Assembly: GCF_051401765.1 (NCBI RefSeq)
Contig: NW_027480450.1
Span: forward strand, 2,852,001-2,916,000
Length of the DNA stretch: 64,000 bases
DNA from: Calliopsis andreniformis
Taxonomy: Eukaryota; Arthropoda; Insecta; Hymenoptera; Andrenidae
Direction of reading: 5' to 3'
Of the stretch, positions 52,804 through 63,230 are shown piece after piece. Made by a program: the position numbers and the translations under genes. Position 1 is the first letter of the stretch. The number at the start of each line of letters is the position of its first letter. The notes under the pieces were generated by a model. The model ran no database searches. It had not been told where the DNA came from and worked only from the letters and a program-made list of their open reading frames with translations.

Positions 52804-55459
52804 TCTTCAATCCTCAACACCCAATCGTCAATCTTCAATCCTCAATCCTCAATCCTCAATCCTCAATCCTCAACATTCAATCTTCAATCCTCAGTACTCA
52901 ATCTTCAATCCTCAATCCTCAGTCCTCAAACCTCAATTCTGAATCCTCAATCCTGAATCCTCAATATTCAGCCCTCAGTCCTCAACAATCAGTTGTCATT
53001 CCCCAATCCCCAATAGAATATCCTCAATTCACAGATTTCAATACTCAATACTCAATCTGCAATCTTCCAACCTGTATCCACAAACATCAATTTTCAGCAC
53101 TCAACCCGCAGCACTCAGTCCTCAATGTTCAATCCTCAATCCTCAATTCTCAATCTTCGATCCTCAATACTGAATCTTCAATCCTCGATCCTCAATCCTC
53201 AATCTTCAATCCTCAAACCTCATTCTTCAATCCTCAATACCCAATCCTCAATCTTCAATCCTCAATCCTCAATCCTCAATTATCAATCCTCAATCCTCAA
53301 TCCTCAATCTTCAGACCTCAGACATCAATATTCAACCCTCAGTCCTCGTCCTCAATCCACAAACCTCAATCCTCAATCCTCAATCTTCAATCATCAATAT
53401 TCAATTTTCAATCCTCAATACGCAATCCTCAATCCACAATCCTCAATCCTCAATCTTCAATTCTCTATCCTCTATCCTCTCTGTTCAATCCTCAATCCTC
53501 AATCCTCAATACTCAATCTTTAAACCGCAATCGTCAATCCTCAATACTCAATCCTCAATCCTCAATCCTCAATCCTCAATCTTCAATCTTCAATCCTCAA
53601 TACTCAATCTTCAATCCTCAATCCTCAGTACTCAAACCTCAATTCTGAAACCTCAATCCTGAATCCTCAATCTTCAACCCTCAGTCCTCAACAATCAGTT
53701 GTCATTCCTCAATCCTCAATAGAATATCCTCAATTCACAGCTTTCAATACTCAATACTCAATCTGCAACCTTCAAATCTCTATCCACAAACATCAATTCT
53801 CATCACTCAACCCTCAACACTCCGTCCCCAATCCTCAACCTTCAACACTCAATCCTCAATCATCAATCTTCAATCACCAATACTCAATCTTCAAGCCTCA
53901 ATCCTCAATCTTCAATCCTCAATCCTCAAATCTCACTCCTCAATACTCAATACTCAATCGCCAACCTTCAGTCCCCAATCCTCAATCTTCAATCCCCAAT
54001 CCTCTGTCCTCAATCCTCAATCCTCAATCTTCAATCCTCAATACCCAATCCTCAATCCTCAGACCTCAATCCTCAATCCTCAAACCTCAAACCTCAATCC
54101 TCAATCCTCAATCGTCAGCCTTCAATCCTCAATACTCAATCTTCAATCCTCAATCCCCAATACTCAATCCTCAATTCTCAATCTTCAATCATCAATACTC
54201 AATCTTCAATAGTCAACCCTCAATCCTCAATCCTCAATACTCAATCTTCAATCCTCAATACTCAGTCTTCAATCCTCAATCTTCAATCCTCAATCCTCAA
54301 TCCTCAGTCGTCAGCCTTCAATCCTCAATGCTCAATCTTCAATCCTCAATCCCCAATACTCAATACTCAATTCTCAATCCTCAATCCTCAACCTTCAATC
54401 TTCAATCCTCAATGCTCAATCTTCAATCCTCAATCCTCAGTCCTCAAACCTCAATTCTGAATCCTCAATCCTGAATCCTCAATCTTCAGCCCTCAGTCCT
54501 CAATAATCAGCTGTCATTACCCAATCCTCAATAGAATATCCTCAATTCACAGCTTTCAATACTCAATACTCAATCTGCAATCTTCCAACCTGTATCCACA
54601 AACGTCAATTTTCACCACTCAACCCTCAGCACTCAGTCCGCAATGTTTAATCCTCAATCCTCAATTCTCAATCTTCGATCCTCAATACTGAATCTTCAAT
54701 CCTCGATCCACAATCCTCAACCCTCAATCCTCAATCCTCATTCTTCAATCCTCAATACCCAATCCTCAATCATCAATCCTCAATCCTCAATGCTCAATTC
54801 TCAATCCTCAATCCTCAGTCCTCAATTCTCAATTCTCAATCCTCAATCCTCAATCCTCAGACCTCAACCATCAATGCTCAACCCTCAGTCCTCGTCCTCA
54901 ATCCACAACCCTCAATCCTCGATCCTCAACCTTCAATCATCAATATTCAATATTCAATCCTCAATCCTCAATACTCAATACTCAATAATCAATCCTCAAT
55001 CCTCAATACTCAACCATCAATCCTCAATTCTCAAACTCAATAGGGAATCCTGAATTCTCAGGATTCAATACTCAAACGTCAACACACAAGCCTCAGCCCT
55101 CATCCTCAAACCTCAATGCTCAATCCTCAATCCTCAATTCTCAATCCTCAATCCTCAGTCCTCAGTCCTCAGTCCTCAAACCTCAATCCTCAATACTCAA
55201 TACTCAATCCTCAATCCTCAATATTCAATCCCCAATCCTCAATCTTCAATCCTCAATACTCAATCCTCAACCCTCAATCCTCATTCTTCAATCCTCAATA
55301 CGCAATCCTCAATCCTCAATCCTCAATTCTCATTACTCAATCCTCAATTCTCAGACCTCAATCCTCAATCCTCAATCCTCAATACTCAATCTTCAATCCT
55401 CAATCCTCAATCCTCAATCCTCAATCCTCATTCTTCAATCCTCAACAGCCAATCGTCAA
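52804..55459. repeat. Subfamily II 2.65-kb unit, copy 1
   Basis: The sequence changes character: B blocks here read CAACAATCAGTTGTCATTCC or CAATAATCAGCTGTCATTAC (52986, 53692, 54504), with CTTCCAACCTGTATCCAC and CCGCAGCACTCAG nearby. Subfamily I, by contrast, has AAGAATCAGTTGTCAATTC. A palindrome with a GGG-preceded left arm sits at 55046. The unit repeats at +2656 bp, or +2649 after about 55160, where this copy has one extra AGTCCTC heptamer. Confidence 0.87.
55046..55065. repeat. 20-bp palindrome, subfamily II flank
   Basis: Preceded by AATAGGG instead of AATAGAAA; perfect 8-base arms. Confidence 0.9.
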
Positions 55460-58108
55460 TCTTCAATCCTCAACACCCAATCGTCAATCTTCAATCCTCA
55501 ATCCTCAATCCTCAATCCTCAATCCTCAACATTCAATCTTCAATCCTCAGTACTCAATCTTCAATCCTCAATCCTCAGTCCTCAAACCTCAATTCTGAAT
55601 CCTCAATCCTGAATCCTCAATATTCAGCCCTCAGTCCTCAACAATCAGTTGTCATTCCCCAATCCCCAATAGAATATCCTCAATTCACAGATTTCAATAC
55701 TCAATACTCAATCTGCAATCTTCCAACCTGTATCCACAAACATCAATTTTCAGCACTCAACCCGCAGCACTCAGTCCTCAATGTTCAATCCTCAATCCTC
55801 AATTCTCAATCTTCGATCCTCAATACTGAATCTTCAATCCTCGATCCTCAATCCTCAATCTTCAATCCTCAAACCTCATTCTTCAATCCTCAATACCCAA
55901 TCCTCAATCTTCAATCCTCAATCCTCAATCCTCAATTATCAATCCTCAATCCTCAATCCTCAATCTTCAGACCTCAGACATCAATATTCAACCCTCAGTC
56001 CTCGTCCTCAATCCACAAACCTCAATCCTCAATCCTCAATCTTCAATCATCAATATTCAATTTTCAATCCTCAATACGCAATCCTCAATCCACAATCCTC
56101 AATCCTCAATCTTCAATTCTCTATCCTCTATCCTCTCTGTTCAATCCTCAATCCTCAATCCTCAATACTCAATCTTTAAACCGCAATCGTCAATCCTCAA
56201 TACTCAATCCTCAATCCTCAATCCTCAATCCTCAATCTTCAATCTTCAATCCTCAATACTCAATCTTCAATCCTCAATCCTCAGTACTCAAACCTCAATT
56301 CTGAAACCTCAATCCTGAATCCTCAATCTTCAACCCTCAGTCCTCAACAATCAGTTGTCATTCCTCAATCCTCAATAGAATATCCTCAATTCACAGCTTT
56401 CAATACTCAATACTCAATCTGCAACCTTCAAATCTCTATCCACAAACATCAATTCTCATCACTCAACCCTCAACACTCCGTCCCCAATCCTCAACCTTCA
56501 ACACTCAATCCTCAATCATCAATCTTCAATCACCAATACTCAATCTTCAAGCCTCAATCCTCAATCTTCAATCCTCAATCCTCAAATCTCACTCCTCAAT
56601 ACTCAATACTCAATCGCCAACCTTCAGTCCCCAATCCTCAATCTTCAATCCCCAATCCTCTGTCCTCAATCCTCAATCCTCAATCTTCAATCCTCAATAC
56701 CCAATCCTCAATCCTCAGACCTCAATCCTCAATCCTCAAACCTCAAACCTCAATCCTCAATCCTCAATCGTCAGCCTTCAATCCTCAATACTCAATCTTC
56801 AATCCTCAATCCCCAATACTCAATCCTCAATTCTCAATCTTCAATCATCAATACTCAATCTTCAATAGTCAACCCTCAATCCTCAATCCTCAATACTCAA
56901 TCTTCAATCCTCAATACTCAGTCTTCAATCCTCAATCTTCAATCCTCAATCCTCAATCCTCAGTCGTCAGCCTTCAATCCTCAATGCTCAATCTTCAATC
57001 CTCAATCCCCAATACTCAATACTCAATTCTCAATCCTCAATCCTCAACCTTCAATCTTCAATCCTCAATGCTCAATCTTCAATCCTCAATCCTCAGTCCT
57101 CAAACCTCAATTCTGAATCCTCAATCCTGAATCCTCAATCTTCAGCCCTCAGTCCTCAATAATCAGCTGTCATTACCCAATCCTCAATAGAATATCCTCA
57201 ATTCACAGCTTTCAATACTCAATACTCAATCTGCAATCTTCCAACCTGTATCCACAAACGTCAATTTTCACCACTCAACCCTCAGCACTCAGTCCGCAAT
57301 GTTTAATCCTCAATCCTCAATTCTCAATCTTCGATCCTCAATACTGAATCTTCAATCCTCGATCCACAATCCTCAACCCTCAATCCTCAATCCTCATTCT
57401 TCAATTCTCAATACCCAATCCTCAATCATCAATCCTCAATCCTCAATGCTCAATTCTCAATCCTCAATCCTCAGTCCTCAATTCTCAATTCTCAATCCTC
57501 AATCCTCAATCCTCAGACCTCAACCATCAATGCTCAACCCTCAGTCCTCGTCCTCAATCCACAACCCTCAATCCTCGATCCTCAACCTTCAATCATCAAT
57601 ATTCAATATTCAATCCTCAATCCTCAATACTCAATACTCAATAATCAATCCTCAATCCTCAATACTCAACCATCAATCCTCAATTCTCAAACTCAATAGG
57701 GAATCCTGAATTCTCAGGATTCAATACTCAAACGTCAACACACAAGCCTCAGCCCTCATCCTCAAACCTCAATGCTCAATCCTCAATCCTCAATTCTCAA
57801 TCCTCAATCCTCAGTCCTCAGTCCTCAAACCTCAATCCTCAATTCTCAATACTCAATCCTCAATCCTCAATATTCAATCCCCAATCCTCAATCTTCAATC
57901 CTCAATACTCAATCCTCAACCCTCAATCCTCATTCTTCAATCCTCAATACGCAATCCTCAATCCTCAATCCTCAATTCTCATTACTCAATCCTCAATTCT
58001 CAGACCTCAATCCTCAATCCTCAATCCTCAATACTCAATCTTCAATCCTCAATCCTCAATCCTCAATCCTCAATCCTCATTCTTCAATCCTCAACAGCCA
58101 ATCGTCAA
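55460..58108. repeat. Subfamily II 2.65-kb unit, copy 2
   Basis: B blocks 55642, 56348, 57160 and palindrome 57702, each 2656 bp after copy 1. Rare shared variants such as CTCTCTGTTC (53477/56133) confirm direct duplication. The start is clean, at TCTTCAATCCTCAACACCC. Few substitutions separate the copies; one is TTCTTCAATTCTC near 57404 versus TTCTTCAATCCTC at 54748. Confidence 0.87.
57702..57721. repeat. 20-bp palindrome, subfamily II flank
   Basis: +2656 bp from 55046 with the same AATAGGG flank. Confidence 0.9.
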
Positions 58109-58349
58109 TCTTCAATCCTCAATCCTCAATCCTCAATTCTCAATCCTCAATCCTCAATCCTCAGACCTCAAACATAAATACTCAACCCTCAGACCTCGTC
58201 CTCGATCCACAACCCTCAATCCTCGATCCTCAATCTTCAATCATCAATATTCAATATTCAATCCTCAATCCTCAATCCTCAATACTCAGTCCTCAACCCT
58301 CAATCCTCAATACTCAACCATCAATCCTCAATTCTCGAACTCAACAGAA

Positions 58350-58369
58350 AATCCTGAGTTCTCAGGATT
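58350..58369. repeat. 20-bp palindrome, GTTC variant
   Basis: Middle member of the 57.7-59.2 kb triplet; nine-base arms. Confidence 0.9.
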
Positions 58370-59158
58370 CAATACTCAAACCTCAAAACACAACCCTCAG
58401 CCATCATCCTCAATCCTCAATCCTCAATCCTCAATCCCCAATATTCAATCCTCAATACTCAGTCTTCAATCCTCAATCCTCAATCCCCAATCCTCAATCC
58501 TCAATCCTCAGTAATCAATCCTCAATCTTCAATACTCAGTCGTCAATCCTCAGTCCTCAAACCTCAATCCTCAATCCTCAATCCTCAATTCTCAATCCTC
58601 AATCCTCAGTCCTCAGTCCTCAAACCTCAATCCTCAATTCTCAATACTCAATCCTCAATCCTCAATATTCAATCCCCAATCCTCAATCTTCAATCCTCAA
58701 TACTCAATCCTCAACCCTCAATCCTCATTCTTCAATCCTCAATACGCAATCCTCAATCTTCAGTCCTCAATCCTCAATCCTCAATTCTCAATACTCAATC
58801 CTCAATCCTCAGACCTCAATCCTCAATCTTCAATCCTCAATACTCAATCTTCAATCCTCAATCCTCAAACCTCAATCCTCAATCCTCATTCTTCAATCCT
58901 CAACACCCAATCGTCAATCTTCAATCCTCAATCCTCCATCCTCAATTCTCATTCCTGAATCCTCAATCCTCAGACCTCAAACATCAATACTCAACCCTCA
59001 GTCCTCATCCTCGATCCACAACACTCAATCCTCGATCCTCAATCTTCAATCATCTATATTCAATATTCAATCCTCAATCCTCAATCCTCAATACTCAATC
59101 CTCAATCCTCAGTCCTCAATACTCAACCATCAATCCTCAATTCTCAAACTCAATAGAA

Positions 59159-59178
59159 AATCCTGAATTCTCAGGATT
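59159..59178. repeat. 20-bp palindrome, ATTC loop
   Basis: Third member of the triplet, 809 bp after 58350. The 464-codon forward open frame ends at a TGA whose bases belong to this palindrome. Confidence 0.9.
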
Positions 59179-59813
59179 CAATACTCAATCCTCAACACAA
59201 GACCCTCAGCCCTCATCCTCAATCCTCAATCCTCAATCCTCAATCCTCAATTCTCAATCCTCAATCCTCAGACCTCAGTCCTCAAACCTCAATCCTCAAT
59301 TCTCAATACTCAATCCTCAATCCTCAATACTCAATCCCCAATCCACAATCTTCAATCCTCAATACTCAATCCTCAACCCTCAATCCTCATTCGTCAATCC
59401 TCAATACCCAATCCTCAATCCTCAATCCCCAATTCTCATTACTCAATCCTCAATCCTCAATTCTCAGACCTCAATCCTCAATCCTCAATCCTCAATACTC
59501 AATCTTCAATGCTCAATCCTCAATCCTCAATCCTCAATCCTCATTCTTCAATCCTCAACACCCAATCGTCAATCTTCAATCCTCAATCCTCAATCCTCAA
59601 TTCTCAATCCTCAATCCTCAATCCTCAGACCTCAGACATAAATACTCAACCCTCAGTCCTCGTCCTCGATCCACAACCCTCAATCCTCGATCCTCAATCT
59701 TCAATCATCAATATTCAATATTCAATCCTCAATCCTCAATCCTCAATACTCAGTTCTCAATCCTCAATCCTCAATACTCAACCATCAATCCTCAATTCTC
59801 GTACTCAATAGAA

Positions 59814-59833
59814 AATCCTGAATTCTCAGGATT
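59814..59833. repeat. 20-bp palindrome, ATTC loop
   Basis: Extra palindrome 655 bp after 59159; upstream flank reads TCGTACTCAATAG. Confidence 0.9.
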
Positions 59834-59900
59834 CAATACTCAAACCTCAACACACAACCCTCAGCCCTCATCCTCATTCCTCAATCCTCAATCCTCAATC

Positions 59901-60640
59901 CTAAATATTCAATCCTCAATACTCAATCTTCAATCCTCAACCCTCAATCCCCAATCCTCAATCCTCAATCCTCAGTAATCATTCCTCAATACTCAATCCT
60001 CAATCCTCAATCTTCAATCCCCAATACTCAATCTTCAATCCTCAATCCTCAATCCTCAATCCTCAATCCTCAATCCTCAATACACATTGTTCAATCCTCA
60101 ATACCAAATCCTCAAGCTTCAATCCTCAATCCTCAATCCTCTATTCTCAACCCTCAATCCTCAATCCTCAGACTTCAAACATCAATTCTAAACCCTCAGT
60201 CCTCGTCCTCAATCCACAACACTCAATCGTCAATCCTCAATCATCAATCATCAATATTCAATCTTCAATCCTCAATCCTCAATCCTAAATCCTCAACCCT
60301 CAATCCTCAATGATCAATACTCAATACCCAATCCTCAGTCTTCAATGCTCAATCCTCAATCCTCAATCCTCAATACACATTGTTCAATCCTCAATACCAG
60401 ATCCTCAATCTTCAATCCTCAATCCTCAATCCTCTATTCTCAATCCTCAATCCTCAATCCTCAGACTTCAAACATCAATACTAAACCCTCAGTCCTCGTC
60501 CTCAATCCACAACACTCAATCGTCAATCCTCAATCATCAATCATCAATATTCAGTCTTCAATCCTCAATCCTCAATCCTCAATCCTCAATCATCAATCCT
60601 CTATACTCAATCTTCAATCCTCAATCCTCGATACTCAATC
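59901..60640. repeat. C dimer segment, copy 1 of the 3328-bp duplication
   Basis: ACACATTGTTC landmarks at 60079 and 60372 (293 bp). Both members have CTATTCTC together with GTCCTCGTCC, so the first/second member distinction of the 1-48 kb dimers is lost. The segment recurs at 63407/63700. Confidence 0.8.
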
Positions 60641-61760
60641 CTCAATCCTCAATCCTCAATTCTCAATCTTCAATCATCAATACTCAATCTTCAATAGTCA
60701 ACTTTCAATCCTCAATCCTCAATACTCAATCCTCAATAGTCAAACCTCAATCCTCAATCCTCAATCTTCAATCCTCAATCCTCAATCCTCAATCCTCAAT
60801 CCTCAATCTTCAATCCTCAATACTCAATCTTTAATCCTCAATCCTCAAATCTCAATCCTAAATCCTCAATCCTCAATACTCAATCTTCAATCCTCAATAC
60901 TCAGTCTTCAATCCTCAATCTTCAATCCTCAGTCCTCAATCCTCAATCGTCAGCCTTCAATCCTCAATACTCAATCTTCAATCCTCAATCCCCAATACTC
61001 AATACTCAATTCTCAATCCTCAATCCTCAACCTTCAATCTTCAATCCTCAATCCTCAATCTTCAATCCTCAATCCTCAGTCCTCAAACCTCAATTCTGAA
61101 TCCTCAATCCTGAATCCTCAATCTTCAGCCCTCAGTCCTCAATAATCAGTTGTCATTACCCAATCCTCAATAGAATATCCTCAATTCACAGCTTTCAATA
61201 CTCAATACTCAATCTGCAATCTTCCAACCTGTATCCACAAACGTCAATTTTCACCACTCAACCCTCAGCACTCAGTCCGCAATGTTTAATCCTCAATCCT
61301 CAATTCTCAATCTTCGATCCTCAATACTGAATCTTCAATCCTCGATCCTCAATCCTCAACCCTCAATCCTCAATCCTCATTCTTCAATCCTCAATACCCA
61401 ATCCTCAGTCATCAATCCTCAATCCTCAATGCTCAATTCTCAATCCTCAATCCTCAGTCCTCAATTCTCAATTCTCAATCCTCAATCCTCAATCCTCAGA
61501 CCTCAACCATCAATGCTCAACCCTCAGTCCTCGTCCTCAATCCACAACCCCCAATCCTCGATCCTCAACCTTCAATCATCAATATTCAATATTCAATCCT
61601 CAATCCTCAATACTCAATACTCAATAATCAATCCTCAATCCTCAATACTCAACCATCAATCCTCAATTCTCAAACTCAATAGGGAACCCTGAATTCTCAG
61701 GATTCAATACTCAAACCTCAACACACAAGCCTCAGCCCTCATCCTCAAACCTCAATCCTC
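60641..61760. repeat. Subfamily II fragment
   Basis: Related to the right half of the 2.65-kb unit: CAGCCTTCAATCC at 60951 corresponds to 56968, B 61143 to 57160 and palindrome 61685 to 57702, all at +3983 bp. It contains a run of locally rearranged heptamers (AATAGTCAAC, AATAGTCAAAC) before 60760, related to 54211 and 56867. Confidence 0.78.
61685..61704. repeat. Palindrome with mismatched left arm, subfamily II flank
   Basis: Left arm reads AACCCTGA (T to C), breaking one pair; AATAGGG flank as at 57702. Confidence 0.88.
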
Positions 61761-62346
61761 AATCGTCAATCCTCAATTCTCAATCCTCAATCCTCAGTCC
61801 TCAGTCCTCAAACCTCAATCCTCAATTCTCAATACTCAATCCTCAATCCTCAATATTCAATCCCCAATCCTCAATCTTCAATCCTCAATACTCAATCCTC
61901 AACCCTCAATCCTCATTCTTCAATCCTCAATACGCAATCCTCAATCTTCAATCCTCAATCCTCAATCCTCAATTCTCATTACTCAATCCTCAATTCTCAG
62001 ACCTCAATCCTCAATCCTCAATCCTCAATACTCAATCTTCAATCCTCAATCCTCAATCCTCAATCCTCAATCCTCATTCTTCAATCCTCAACAGCCAATC
62101 GTCAATCTTCAATCCTCAATCCTCAATCCTCAATTCTCAATCCTCAATCCTCAATCCTCAGACCTCAAACATAAATACTCAACCCTCAGACCTCGTCCTC
62201 GATCCACAACCCTCAACCCTCGATCCTCAATCTTCAATCATCAATATTCAATATTCAATCCTCAATCCTCAATCCTCAATACTCAGTCCTCAACCCTCAA
62301 TCCTCAATACTCAACCATCAATCCTCAATTCTCGAACTCAACAGAA

Positions 62347-62366
62347 AATCCTGAGTTCTCAGGATT
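62347..62366. repeat. 20-bp palindrome, GTTC variant
   Basis: Middle member of the last triplet; nine-base arms; 662 bp after 61685. Confidence 0.9.
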
Positions 62367-63155
62367 CAATACTCAAACCTCAAAACACAACCCTCAGCCA
62401 TCATCCTCAATCCTCAATCCTCAATCCTCAATCCCCAATATTCAATCCTCAATACTCAATCTTCAATCCTCAATCCTCAATCCCCAATCCTCAATCCTCA
62501 ATCCTCAGTAATCAATCCTCAATCTTCAATACTCAGTCGTCAATCCTCAGTCCTCAAACCTCAATCCTCAATCCTCAATCCTCAACTCTCAATCCTCAAT
62601 CCTCAGTCCTCAGTCCTCAAACATCAATCCTCAATTCTCAATACTCAATCCTCAATCCTCAATATTCAATCCTCAAGCCTCAATCTTCAATCCTCAATAC
62701 TCAATCCTCAACCCTCTATCCTCATTCTTCAATCCTCAATACGCAATACTCAATCTTCAGTCCTCAATCCTCAATCCTCAATTCTCAATACTCAATCCTC
62801 AATCCTCAGACCTCAATCCTCAATCTTCAATCCTCAATACTCAATCTTCAATCCTCAATCCTCAAACCTCAATCCTCAATCCTCATTCTTCAATCCTCAA
62901 CACCCAATCGTCAATCTTCAATCCTCAATCCTCAATCCTCAATTCTCAATCCTCAATCCTCAATCCTCAGACCTCAAACATCAATACTCAACCCTCAGTC
63001 CTCATCCTCGATCCACAACCCTCAATCCTCGATCCTCAATCTTCAATCATCAATATTCAATATTCAATCCTCAATCCTCAATCCTCAATACTCAATCCTC
63101 AATCCTCAGTCCTCAATACACAACCATCAATCCTCAATTCTCAAACTCAATAGAC

Positions 63156-63175
63156 AATCCTGAATTCTCAGGATT
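63156..63175. repeat. 20-bp palindrome, ATTC loop
   Basis: 809 bp after 62347; preceded by AATAGAC, a private flank change outside the arms. Confidence 0.9.
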
Positions 63176-63230
63176 CAATACTCAAACCTCAACACACAGT
63201 CCTCAGCCCTCATCCTCATTCCTCAATCCT

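Larger units (their letters stand above)
58109..59900. repeat. Subfamily I palindrome modules
   Basis: Palindromes at 58350 (GTTC loop), 59159 and 59814. With 57702 the first two form a triplet (648 and 809 bp). This region lies within the longest stop-free forward stretch, 57772-59166 (464 codons). It shows no start context, composition change or length conservation that would argue for coding. Confidence 0.78.
52986..61300. repeat. Block B family, subfamily II
   Basis: Seven copies aligned on the AATCAG core at 52986, 53692, 54504, 55642, 56348, 57160 and 61143. They read CAACAATCAG or CAATAATCAG before TTGTCATT or CTGTCATT, and AATAGAATATCC rather than AATAGAATATCATC. Two downstream forms exist: CTTCCAACCTGTATCC in five copies and CTTCAAATCTCTATCC after 53692 and 56348. 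Confidence 0.8.
61761..63230. repeat. Palindrome modules at 62.3 and 63.2 kb
   Basis: Palindromes at 62347 (GTTC loop) and 63156 complete a triplet with 61685 (662 and 809 bp). Offset to 58350 and 59159 is 3997 bp, i.e. 3983 plus two heptamers. Confidence 0.8.

Noticed and set aside
57772..59166. Longest forward open frame (464 codons), and the many similar ones, as genes
   Set aside because: Their length follows from the stop-free repeat in all three + frames. Overlapping frames encode the same SSILNPQ repeat, starts are chance ATG variants of AAT units, and there are no conserved ends, ribosome-binding context or compositional change.
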